Shown here in pieces: positions 32,843 to 40,225 of a stretch of DNA of 64,000 nucleotides. How positions within the stretch are numbered: the first letter of the stretch is position 1; every line of letters begins with the position of its first letter. Location: NCBI GenBank assembly GCA_023663505.1, contig JAMPHH010000005.1, forward strand, positions 1 to 64,000, in the 5' to 3' direction. A program made the position numbers and the translations under genes. The DNA comes from Muribaculum sp. (GTDB lineage Bacteria; Bacillota; Clostridia; Lachnospirales; Lachnospiraceae). The notes beneath the pieces were generated by a model. It saw nothing but the letters and a program-made list of their open reading frames with translations, was not told where the DNA came from and ran no database searches.

Positions 32843-33955
32843 ATGGCAAGTTTATCTTTAAAGAATGTATGCAAGGTATATCCCAACGGCTTCGAGGCTG
32901 TTAAGGATTTCAACCTTGAAATTGCGGATCAGGAATTTATTATTTTTGTAGGTCCTTCCGGATGTGGTAAGTCCACTACACTTCGTATGATTGCAGGTTT
33001 GGAAGATATTTCTTCCGGCGAGTTGAAGATTGGCGACAGAGTTGTAAATGATGTAGAGCCCAAGGACAGAGATATTGCGATGGTATTCCAGAACTATGCT
33101 CTGTATCCCCATATGTCAGTGTATGACAATATGGCGTTTGGTTTGAAGCTGAGAAAGGTTCCCAAGGATCAGATTGACAAGATGGTAAAAGAGGCGGCAA
33201 AGGTGCTTGACCTGACTCCCCTCCTTGACCGTAAGCCCGCTGCTTTGTCCGGTGGTCAGAGACAGCGTGTTGCCATGGGTCGTGCAATCGTGCGTAACCC
33301 CAAGGTGTTCCTGATGGATGAGCCTTTGTCCAACTTGGACGCAAAGCTGCGTGTGCAGATGAGAATTGAGATTGCAAAGCTGCATCAGAGACTGGGTACC
33401 ACTATCATCTACGTTACCCATGACCAGACCGAGGCTATGACCCTTGGTACCAGAATCGTTGTTATGAAGGACGGTATCGTACAGCAGGTTGATACCCCTC
33501 AGAACCTTTATGATAAGCCCCAGAACCTGTTTGTTGCAGGATTCATGGGTTCCCCTCAGATGAACTTCTTGGACGCAACCGTTAGAGTAAACGGCGATTC
33601 CGCAGGTCTTGAGGTTGGCGGAAAGGTAATTCCTCTCCCTGCTGCTAAGGCTAAGAAGCTGATTGACAATAACTATGACGGCAGAGTTGTTACATTTGGT
33701 ATCCGTCCTGAGGACGTATATGATTCCGAGATGCATATTGAGTCATCTCCTGACAGCGTGTTTGAGTCTACCATTAAGGTATACGAGCTGCTTGGTGCAG
33801 AGGTTTATCTGTATTTTGATCTTGATGACTTCCCTATCACTGCAAGGGTAGATGCCCGCACCAATGCAAGACCCGGTGATGTGGTAAGATTTGCTTTAGA
33901 TGTAGAGAAGATTCATGTATTTGACAAGGAGACAGAGCAGATTATTACTAACTAG
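32843..33955 (+). CDS. msmX: Sugar ABC transporter ATPase, MsmX/UgpC type
   Basis: The 370 residues comprise an ABC ATPase domain (Walker A GPSGCGKST, Q-loop VFQNYALYPHMS, signature LSGGQRQRVAMGRA, Walker B VFLMDEPLSNLDAKLR, H-loop VTHDQTEAMT) and a C-terminal TOBE/MalK-like regulatory domain. MsmX serves several carbohydrate importers whose permeases lack their own ATPase; no permease genes are adjacent, as usual for MsmX. Codon choice (many GTT, GGT, ACC) looks more biased than neighbours, hinting at high expression. It is monocistronic: leader 32670-32842 and a terminator at 34009. Confidence 0.95.
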   Translation: MASLSLKNVCKVYPNGFEAVKDFNLEIADQEFIIFVGPSGCGKSTTLRMIAGLEDISSGELKIGDRVVNDVEPKDRDIAMVFQNYALYPHMSVYDNMAFGLKLRKVPKDQIDKMVKEAAKVLDLTPLLDRKPAALSGGQRQRVAMGRAIVRNPKVFLMDEPLSNLDAKLRVQMRIEIAKLHQRLGTTIIYVTHDQTEAMTLGTRIVVMKDGIVQQVDTPQNLYDKPQNLFVAGFMGSPQMNFLDATVRVNGDSAGLEVGGKVIPLPAAKAKKLIDNNYDGRVVTFGIRPEDVYDSEMHIESSPDSVFESTIKVYELLGAEVYLYFDLDDFPITARVDARTNARPGDVVRFALDVEKIHVFDKETEQIITN

Positions 33956-34008
33956 TCCTACGCATGGACAACGTGGTATATAGACTGCTACTATGCAGAC
34001 AATCAATC

Positions 34009-34036
34009 GAGGGTGCTGGAGACGGCACCCTCTTTT
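34009..34036 (+). terminator. Intrinsic terminator of msmX
   Basis: GAGGGTGC (34009-34016) pairs with GCACCCTC (34025-34032), followed by TTTTA. Confidence 0.85.
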
Positions 34037-34135
34037 ATGCACATAGATGCATATCGCTGAGGCGGCATACAGACCGTACAGCGGATAAGGTGGCAGTATC
34101 GCAGGCAGAAGTCTGCGATATGCGGGGGTATAAAT

Positions 34136-35221
34136 ATGATTTCCAATCAGGTAATACAAACCAGTATTGACGAGTTGAAGGCGATCACAAAGGTGGATCT
34201 GAATGTATATGAACCCTCGGGAGCGTTGGTGGCGGGAACGGCGGAGAATGGCGATATACAGGAATCGCTGATCACCGACTTTGCACAGTCCCCTGCGGAC
34301 AGTCAGGTCATTGGCAGCAATCATTTGATGAAGATCGTGAGCAGCGGAGAGCTTTTGTATGTGATCGTTGCCAAGGGCATGAGTGATGACGCGTATATGG
34401 TGGGGAGGATTGCGGTCAGCCAGCTTCGGAATCTTGCCGTTGCTTACAGGGAGAGGTATGACAAGAATAATTTCTTTCAGAATCTCCTGTTGGACAATCT
34501 GCTTCTGGTGGATATCTACAATCGCGCGAGAAAGCTGCATGTGGAGGTCAGCACGCCTAGGGCGGTCTTTCTCGTGGAGACAAGGCAGGAGAGGGACGGA
34601 ATCGTCACGGAGCTTTTAAAGGGAATGTTCTCCACGCAGGCGGGCGATCATATCACATCGGTGGACGAGGAGAATGTAATTCTAATCAAAGCTCTTGCGG
34701 ATAATCATAGTCCGGAGACATTGGCGGACGTGGCAAACACGATTGTGGATATGATGAGCACGGAGGCAATGACCAATGTGCGTGTGGCTTATGGCACGGT
34801 GGTGCAGGAGCTGAAGGACGTATCCAAATCCTATAAGGAAGCGAAGATGGCGTTGAACGTGGGCAAGATTTTCTATGAGGAGAAAAATGTGGCTGCTTAC
34901 AGTGCGTTGGGAATCGGGCGTTTGATCTATCAGCTTCCGGTGAATCTGTGTAAGCTATTCATACAGGAGATCTTTGGCGATGACATTCCCGATGATCTGG
35001 ACGAGGAGACCTTGAACACCCTGAACAAGTTCTTTGAGAACAATCTCAACGTGTCGGAGACCTCAAGGCAGTTGTTCGTGCACCGCAATACCTTGGTGTA
35101 TCGCATCGAAAAGATTCAGAAGGTCACGGGGTTGGATCTGCGCAGTTTTGATGACGCTTTGACCTTTAAGATTGCTTTGATGGTAGTAAATTATATGAAA
35201 TATTTGGAAAATGTGGAATAA
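34136..35221 (+). CDS. CdaR/PucR-type transcriptional regulator
   Basis: The 361 residues start with a sugar-diacid-recognition (Diacid_rec) domain (about 1-130: NQVIQTSIDELKAITKVDLN, GRIAVSQLRNLAVAYRERYD), continue through a GGDEF-like central region, and end in a PucR-type HTH_30 domain (LNKFFENNLNVSETSRQLFV, HRNTLVYRIEKIQKVTGLDL). CdaR activates glycerate or glucarate use in E. coli; Firmicute homologues sense other sugar acids. It follows msmX and yesL, supporting a carbohydrate role. The target is unknown. Confidence 0.88.
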   Translation: MISNQVIQTSIDELKAITKVDLNVYEPSGALVAGTAENGDIQESLITDFAQSPADSQVIGSNHLMKIVSSGELLYVIVAKGMSDDAYMVGRIAVSQLRNLAVAYRERYDKNNFFQNLLLDNLLLVDIYNRARKLHVEVSTPRAVFLVETRQERDGIVTELLKGMFSTQAGDHITSVDEENVILIKALADNHSPETLADVANTIVDMMSTEAMTNVRVAYGTVVQELKDVSKSYKEAKMALNVGKIFYEEKNVAAYSALGIGRLIYQLPVNLCKLFIQEIFGDDIPDDLDEETLNTLNKFFENNLNVSETSRQLFVHRNTLVYRIEKIQKVTGLDLRSFDDALTFKIALMVVNYMKYLENVE

Positions 35222-35227
35222 ATAGGA

Positions 35228-35336
35228 CTTCCCCCAATATATATTAAATGTAACGGTTTAGAACTATTGGTTTGACGAATGTCGCGAGGGGTTTACGAGC
35301 TTGGTTCTGAATAGTTACTATAAATATATTGGGGGG
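35228..35336. repeat. Imperfect 109-bp inverted repeat (MITE-like)
   Basis: The ends CCCCCAATATAT (35229-35240) and ATATATTGGGGG (near 35323-35335) are inverted copies. Inside, GTAACGGTTTAGAAC and GTTCTGAATAGTTAC also pair imperfectly. The whole intergenic region can fold into one long structure. The inner motif TTGGTTCTGAATAGTTACT recurs near 58206 with one change. It may be a non-autonomous mobile repeat or a bidirectional terminator. Confidence 0.55.
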
Positions 35337-35343
35337 ATTTTTT

Positions 35344-36666
35344 ATGTATTCTGGACAAACCGGGTGGGTAGCGGAATATGACCGCCAGATCAAATATTTG
35401 GATTATATGGAAAACGGGCAGCGCAGTCGGGGGGCGGGCTTTGTGAAGCTTGAGAGACGTGACGGTGTATGCAATATAAGTCTGCAGGTGAGCGGATTGT
35501 ATAGAAAGGATCATTTTACAAGACCGCTTTTGTTGATAGGCGACGGGCAGGAGCGGGAGCTGTGTAAGCTGCAGTTGGCGGACGGGGGCATCAAGACCTA
35601 TCTGGAGGGCTTGGACAGCCATAGTCTTGATGGACAAGGCTTGAGGTATGAGCGGCTGCAGGGGATTCGTATTCCCATTTCCGAGGGGAAGGAGATTCGC
35701 TGCCTGTGGGGAAAACCGCAGGAAAGAGAAGAAACGGCAAAACCGCAGGAAACGCAGAAATTGCGGGAATCGCAGGTGTCGGACGGGCAGCCTGCGGAAG
35801 ATGGGATAGAAATAAGGTCAGAAACTGACGCGAGGGTAGGGAAGGAGCTTGGAGAGGGACGGGAGTCCGGAATAGAGCGAGAAGCTAGAGTAGGACGGAA
35901 ATTTGGGTTAGGACGGGAATCCAGAGCAGGACGGGAATTTGGAGTAGGGAGAGAATCTGGGACAGGAGAGATATCCGGATTAGGACTGGAACCCAGAGAA
36001 GGACGGGAATTTGTGGTAGGGCGGGAATCCGGTACAGGAGAGATATCCGGATTAGGACAGGAATCCGGAGAAGGACGGGAATTTGGAGTAGGGCAGGAAT
36101 CCGGTACAGGAGAGATATCCGGATTAGGACTGGAACCCAGAGAAGGACAGAATGTTAGAATTGGGCAAGAGTCTGTATTAGGACGGGAATCTGGAATAGG
36201 GCGAGTTGGCACAGAACAGGGATATAGAGTAGCACCAGAGTCGGAGCAGTCCGGCGCTAGGGGAGGATTCCATGCTCGGGAGACGGAAGCCGCAGATGGG
36301 ACGCTGACCGCATTTAAGGAGGATAAATGGAGTCAATTGTGTGCGATTTATCCCCATATTTTCCCATTTTCGGACGAGAGGGAATATCTCTCCTTCGGAT
36401 TAAGCGATTTTGTTGTTTTGTCCGAGCGGTATTACAAGCTGGTGAACAATAGCTTCCTGCTGCATGGCTATTATACACATCATTATCTGATTCTTACAAG
36501 GGTGGTTCAGCGTGGCAATGCGCGTTATTACATAGGCGTGCCGGGATATCTGCTTGACAAGGAGAAAAGAACGGCGATTATGTTTGGCTTTGAGGGGTTT
36601 GAGTGCGAATCCGAGCCTGCGTCGGAGGGGGATTTTGGATTTTACCTAATATCGGTAGATATTTGA
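35344..36666 (+). CDS. DUF6128-type protein with tandem GREF repeats
   Basis: Start at 35344 (MYSGQTGWVAEYDRQIKYLD) behind GGGGGG gives 440 residues. The N-terminal domain (about 1-115) and the C-terminal domain (about 325-440, CAIYPHIFPFSDEREYLSFG, YYIGVPGYLLDKEKRTAIMF) are typical of Lachnospiraceae DUF6128 proteins of unknown function. Between them is a disordered spacer with a Gly-x-Gly-Arg-Glu-Ser/Phe pattern. Three in-phase 24-residue repeats (72 bp each) occupy residues about 196-267, with degenerate copies on both sides. No signal or membrane segment is seen. The next gene is convergent and only 4 bp away. Confidence 0.8.
   Translation: MYSGQTGWVAEYDRQIKYLDYMENGQRSRGAGFVKLERRDGVCNISLQVSGLYRKDHFTRPLLLIGDGQERELCKLQLADGGIKTYLEGLDSHSLDGQGLRYERLQGIRIPISEGKEIRCLWGKPQEREETAKPQETQKLRESQVSDGQPAEDGIEIRSETDARVGKELGEGRESGIEREARVGRKFGLGRESRAGREFGVGRESGTGEISGLGLEPREGREFVVGRESGTGEISGLGQESGEGREFGVGQESGTGEISGLGLEPREGQNVRIGQESVLGRESGIGRVGTEQGYRVAPESEQSGARGGFHARETEAADGTLTAFKEDKWSQLCAIYPHIFPFSDEREYLSFGLSDFVVLSERYYKLVNNSFLLHGYYTHHYLILTRVVQRGNARYYIGVPGYLLDKEKRTAIMFGFEGFECESEPASEGDFGFYLISVDI
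35929..36144 (+). repeat. Three 72-bp tandem repeats inside the DUF6128 gene
   Basis: Units 35929-36000, 36001-36072 and 36073-36144 start with GGACGGGAATTT and encode GREF followed by a GESGTGEISGLG-like core. A partial unit follows at 36145 and 6-8-codon versions precede it. The copies are nearly identical, so the array is recent and may vary in number. Confidence 0.9.
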
Positions 36667-36670
36667 TATC

Positions 36671-37681
36671 TTACAAGCCCTGTCCGTCGAATTCCGGAAT
36701 AAAGCTTTCCTCGGCGGCGGAGCCTTCCTGTCGGAATCCGTTGCGGACGCCGATGCGCTCCGCAAAAAGCAGCAGACGGTCATATTCCTCCGCAGTGACA
36801 CTGCGGTTTAGCTCGGGAAAGCTGCTCACTTGGGGCAGAGGGGTGTATTGGCTCATAATGCTGATGTAGATATTGTCGCCGTAGGTGTCATGAAGATAGC
36901 GCAAAATCTTCTTGGAATCCCTGACTTGTTCGGGGAGAAGCAGATGCCGCACAATAACGCCCCGCTGCAAAAGCAGGGGATTGGCGGAAGATGGCTTTGG
37001 GGCAAATTTTGGCACCCCCACTTGACGGTACATTTCCGCAATAGCGGCTGTCGCGACGGGAAAGTAGTCGGGGGCGTTGGAATAGCGGGCGCTTAATTCG
37101 GAGGAATAATATTTGAGGTCAGGGAGGTAGATATCCACAAGACCGTCCAAAAGGCGCAGGGAATCTACCTTCTCATAGCTTCCTGTGTTGTAGACAATGG
37201 GGATAGTCAGACCATGATCCTTAGCGGTTATAAGGGCTTGGACAAGCTGTGGGATAAAGTGTGTGGGAGTAACGAGATTAATATTGTGGGCACCCTTTGC
37301 CTGCAGCTCCAGAAAAATCTCCGACAGTCTGCTGATGGGAATTATTTTTTCCGTACTTCCTTGGGCGATGTGATAATTCTGGCAGAATACACAGCCCAGA
37401 TTACAGCCTGAGAAAAAGACCGTGCCCGAGCCGTTCGTGCCGGAGATGCAGGGCTCCTCCCAGAAGTGCAGGGAAGCTCTCGCCGCCATCAGCGCGCCCG
37501 TCTGACCACAGCGACCGACTTGACCTGCAAGGCGGTTTACATGGCATTCTCGGGGACACAGGCAGCAGTCGCGCAAAAGCTCCATTATTTCCGACATGCC
37601 TGTCGCTTTTTGCGTTCCCATCGGTTCTGTATTCTCTTTAGCTTCGGTTTCTTTTGAGGTTGAAGTATTGTCTGTATGCAT
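36671..37681 (-). CDS. Radical SAM protein, PFL-activase-like (glycyl-radical family)
   Basis: ATG at 37681 follows GGGAG with 8-nt spacing; the frame is open upstream only because it crosses the SRP RNA gene. The 336-residue protein has a Cys-rich start (CCLCPRECHVNR, GRCG) and the radical SAM motif SGCNLGCVFCQNY. This is the family annotated as putative pyruvate formate-lyase activating enzyme (PflX type). It binds a 4Fe-4S cluster and SAM; its substrate is not established. Internal motifs VTPTHFIPQL and DIYLPDLKYY are typical. It is transcribed downstream of the SRP RNA in the same direction. Confidence 0.9.
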   Translation of the reverse strand: MHTDNTSTSKETEAKENTEPMGTQKATGMSEIMELLRDCCLCPRECHVNRLAGQVGRCGQTGALMAARASLHFWEEPCISGTNGSGTVFFSGCNLGCVFCQNYHIAQGSTEKIIPISRLSEIFLELQAKGAHNINLVTPTHFIPQLVQALITAKDHGLTIPIVYNTGSYEKVDSLRLLDGLVDIYLPDLKYYSSELSARYSNAPDYFPVATAAIAEMYRQVGVPKFAPKPSSANPLLLQRGVIVRHLLLPEQVRDSKKILRYLHDTYGDNIYISIMSQYTPLPQVSSFPELNRSVTAEEYDRLLLFAERIGVRNGFRQEGSAAEESFIPEFDGQGL

Positions 37682-37705
37682 AATAAATACTCCCAAAGAC
37701 ATATC

Positions 37706-37868
37706 AAAACCGTACACGTGGTCCTTACCTCCGACTCCACCCGGTTGCCTCACGGCACATGAGAGCTTCCGCTTAGTGCTGCTTTGTTCCCAACCTGACA
37801 CGGTTCGCGGATTCCCATTGCGTGAGACCGAATTTCATCATCGGAGGCAGGTGTCCGACGTGCACGGC
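37706..37868 (-). ncRNA. ffs: Signal recognition particle RNA (large, Clostridia type)
   Basis: The - strand holds the helix 8 core GTGTCAGGTTGGGAACAA then AGCAGCACT, matching the SRP Ffh-binding site with a GGAA tetraloop and the CAGG / AGCAG internal loops. The ends close as CCGTGCACGT (5') with ACGTGTACGG (3'), and TGCCTCCGA pairs with TCGGAGGTA. It ends in TTTT. A strong promoter lies at the correct distance. The boundaries are inferred from the promoter and the closing helix. The RNA joins Ffh to target membrane proteins co-translationally. Confidence 0.9.
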
Positions 37869-37874
37869 TTTTAT

Positions 37875-37903
37875 AGTGTAGCGTGTTCTCGGCTAATTGT
37901 CAA
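37875..37903 (-). promoter_or_regulatory. Promoter of the SRP RNA
   Basis: On the - strand TTGACA (37898-37903), 17-bp spacer, TACACT (37875-37880); the start would be near 37868. Confidence 0.85.
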
Positions 37904-37955
37904 GTGAAAACGACGGTGGAATTACTTCAAAAGTAACAGCTATATCCTATTAACT

Positions 37956-38258
37956 CTACACATTCGCACCGTATGTATTGTAATATGCCCGAGCAGAGCC
38001 TGCGTCTAAGGCAAATCTTCTGCAAAGCTTTTCCACGATTGTCTCTCCAGACTTGCCCTCCTCTATATTGTCTAAGATAAAGATCCGAATGCCTTCTTTT
38101 CTTTCCTCCGCTCTGCCTTCTTCTCTGCCGTCCTCTCTTGCCTTTATTGTCGCTTCTTTCCATTCCTGTTGAATCTCGTCCCATGCCTGACACATATTGA
38201 CCTCTCCTTCCTCTCCCTGTTCGTCAAGTTTTTTCATTATCTGTGTATTGTCCGTCAT
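37956..38258 (-). pseudogene. Rpn C-terminal fragment, copy 3
   Basis: These 100 codons are the last 100 codons of the full Rpn gene at 43465-44571, with identical protein and only 3 base differences in 303 by hand count. Homology stops exactly at the internal ATG (MTDNTQIMKK) and unrelated DNA lies upstream. Downstream it shares about 45 further bp with copy 2 at 39212, but not with the full copy. Copies 2 and 3 are direct repeats flanking the PIN toxin-antitoxin pair. No ribosome site is evident. Confidence 0.85.
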
Positions 38259-38379
38259 GTAAAGAAAAACTGAATGCAAAAGTATTTCGTGTAGAATAAT
38301 GTATATTGATGAAAATGCTTCACGGATACAGAAGCGGAGGAATTTAGTGTTGGGTAACTGAAATGACTTGTCCTTAAAT

Positions 38380-38790
38380 TTAATGCTCCGCTCGGCAAAA
38401 TTCGCTTGGGGTAATCACTTTCGTATCAGCATATTTATAATCAGCTACATTTCTCGTCACAATATAATCTGCCTTTACAGTAACAGCACACCTGTCTTGT
38501 AGGCAATCCTCGAAATCCTTAAATTCCACTGACTCTACTGCTTTGAGCACTTCATCATGTCCCGTACTGACTACTGATAACAGTGAGCATACCTGTTTCA
38601 GCATTTCTCTGCGGACGTTATCTGGCTTTTTTCTTAATATAAACCATATATTTGGCAAAGAATGGAACGCAACATAACCCTGTATCTTCCCATTGGCGCA
38701 CAGTTCCATTATTTTCCTTGCATCTTCAAAAAACCCCTCTCTCTCAGCCAGATAATCGAGAATGACATTTGTATCAATCAATACTACCAT
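38380..38790 (-). CDS. PIN-domain toxin (VapC-like)
   Basis: ATG at 38790 with GAGGGAAG upstream gives 136 residues. The PIN ribonuclease fold begins with VLIDTNVILDYL (first catalytic Asp) and contains a central acidic FKDFEDCLQD and the end VKADYIVTRNVADYKYADTKVITPSEF (Asp residues of the site). VapC-like PIN toxins cleave RNA. Its start overlaps the end of the antitoxin gene by 17 nt, the classical toxin-antitoxin coupling. The gene lies between two direct repeats, and a deleted remnant of a second copy lies at 44577-44661. Confidence 0.9.
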   Translation of the reverse strand: MVVLIDTNVILDYLAEREGFFEDARKIMELCANGKIQGYVAFHSLPNIWFILRKKPDNVRREMLKQVCSLLSVVSTGHDEVLKAVESVEFKDFEDCLQDRCAVTVKADYIVTRNVADYKYADTKVITPSEFCRAEH

Positions 38791-39019
38791 ATTTTTCTTC
38801 CCTCGCTTCTGCCAATTCCTTATCCGGATCAAAATCTGTCGGGAAACCACCCCTCAACTGCTCCAGCCTCTGAAATGCTTTCATTTTATCTGATACTGTC
38901 ATATTGACTGTTTCTTTGTCTCTAGGAATCAATCTTTCAATAATTTCCAGTATAAATTTTGCATCGACATCTGACATATTAATCACATGTTTTATTACTT
39001 GTTCTTGTGCCGTGGACAT
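38774..39019 (-). CDS. Antitoxin of the PIN-domain toxin
   Basis: ATG at 39019 after AAGGCGGTG gives 81 residues. The N-terminal half is helical (TAQEQVIKHVINMSDVDAKF), and the C-terminal part (RLEQLRGGFPTDFDPDKELA, EAREEKYGSID) is the typical tail of antitoxins paired with PIN toxins in Firmicutes. The tail likely fills the toxin active site. It overlaps the toxin gene. The promoter should lie in 39020-39211, where I see no clear motif. Confidence 0.8.
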   Translation of the reverse strand: MSTAQEQVIKHVINMSDVDAKFILEIIERLIPRDKETVNMTVSDKMKAFQRLEQLRGGFPTDFDPDKELAEAREEKYGSID

Positions 39020-39211
39020 TGTAACACCGCCTTTCTGCATCTTGTTATTCTGCCAATCATTTTTGTCAACATCATTATAGCACTCTCATATTAATCATTC
39101 CACAAAAATTACACTTTAACTTGGGGAATGTAGTTCTAGGATTAACAATCTGAAACTCTTATACATCATTTGTGGAATTATTTCAAAAGTAACCGTTATA
39201 TCTTTTTAAGT

Positions 39212-39514
39212 CTACACATTCGCACCGTATGTATTGTAATATGCCCGAGCAGAGCCTGCGTCTAAGGCAAATCTTCTGCAAAGCTTTTCCACGATTGTCT
39301 CTCCAGACTTGCCCTCCTCTATATTGTCTAAGATAAAGATCCGAATGCCTTCTTTTCTTTCCTCCGCTCTGCCTTCTTCTCTGCCGTCCTCTCTTGCCTT
39401 TATTGTCGCTTCTTTCCATTCCTGTTGAATCTCGTCCCATGCCTGACACATATTGACATCTCCTTCCTCTCCCTGTTCGTCAAGTTTTTTCAGTATCTGT
39501 GTATTGTCCGTCAT
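39212..39514 (-). pseudogene. Rpn gene with internal deletion (left arm), C-terminal 100 codons
   Basis: Codons 269-368 of the Rpn family gene at 43465 are kept, with two substitutions (Leu for Met, Asp for Glu). Upstream the DNA joins directly to the same intergenic block that precedes the full gene: the join is at a GGCGGACTTC microhomology near 39559, so roughly 790 bp were deleted. The promoter of the gene is retained (TTGACA/TATAAT mirrored, 39663-39691). The start codon and ribosome site of the full gene are gone, so a stable product is unlikely. Confidence 0.85.
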
Positions 39515-39558
39515 GATTGCTATCGTTCGCGCTGTCTCCGCGGATATGTTCGTGAAGT

Positions 39559-39794
39559 CCGCCCCTCCGTCACTTTTATTTTTCTGTCAATCCAAGTGGA
39601 AAAAGGCTTTGTTGCCTTGGCGGAATTGCCATAGAAAAATACTTGAATTTTAAGATAGCTATATTATATTTTATTCTTTTTTATCTGTCAACTCTTTTTT
39701 GACTTGTTGATGAAGTTTTATAAATGAAAACAAAATATCTATTGACAACAATGCCTACAAGCCGTAAACTATGCTTAGTTACAATGTGTAGTTA
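39559..39794. repeat. Left arm of inverted intergenic block
   Basis: This block is the inverted copy of about 43188-43434. More than 160 bp next to the Rpn side are almost identical, then a short indel, then nearly 80 further matching bp up to the operator. It fills the 333-bp gap between the Rpn remnant and blaI and holds two divergent promoters: one for Rpn (39691 to 39663, - strand) and one for blaI (39742-39770, + strand). Confidence 0.9.
39742..39791 (+). promoter_or_regulatory. blaI promoter and BlaI-type operator
   Basis: TTGACA (39742-39747), 17 bp, TAAACT (39765-39770). A dyad TTACA-ATG-TGTAG (39779-39791) sits at the start site; BlaI/MecI operators are TACA/TGTA dyads in the same place. 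The right arm has the perfect form. Confidence 0.75.
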
Positions 39795-39847
39795 GGCGGC
39801 ATAACAGCCAAATAACAAAACCATAACACCATAAGGAGAGTGGCATC

Positions 39848-40225
39848 ATGAACAAAAAAGACAACATTACAGAAAGTGAAGAAATCATTTTGGAGATTCT
39901 GGAAGCGCACGAGCCCCTGCCTATGAAGCAAATCATACAGTACACGAGGGAGAAGCGGGAGTGGGCGGACAACACGATTAAGACCTTTGTGCGCCGTTTG
40001 GTGCAAAAGGGCGCGGTCATGGAGGAGCAGAGGGAGGTGTTGTATTTCACGCCCACTTACACGCGGGAGAAGCGAAGCCAGATGGCTCTTGAGGAGATTA
40101 TTGATAAATTCTTTGAGGGCTCCTATAAAAAGGCGGTGCTCAACTTTGTGGAGAATGAATACGTGACAAAGGAAGAAATCAAGGAGACACTCGGAATGCT
40201 TGAGGAAGGGGAGGGCTCGGAATGA
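39848..40225 (+). CDS. blaI: BlaI/MecI/CopY-family transcriptional repressor
   Basis: The 125-residue protein has the winged-helix of the penicillinase-repressor family (LEAHEPLPMKQIIQYTREK, NTIKTFVRRLVQKGAV, REVLYFTPTY). The dimerisation half contains AVLNFVENEYV; Asn99-Phe100 matches the Asn101-Phe102 bond of MecI/BlaI that the BlaR1 metalloprotease cleaves. The start follows AAGGAGAG. It overlaps the protease gene by ATGA, so sensor and repressor are coupled. The dyad at 39779 is its likely operator. No beta-lactamase gene is nearby. Confidence 0.93.
   Translation: MNKKDNITESEEIILEILEAHEPLPMKQIIQYTREKREWADNTIKTFVRRLVQKGAVMEEQREVLYFTPTYTREKRSQMALEEIIDKFFEGSYKKAVLNFVENEYVTKEEIKETLGMLEEGEGSE

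Noticed and set aside
37682..37801. 40-residue extension of the radical SAM protein
   Set aside because: The DNA is the SRP RNA gene; a good ribosome site precedes 37681.
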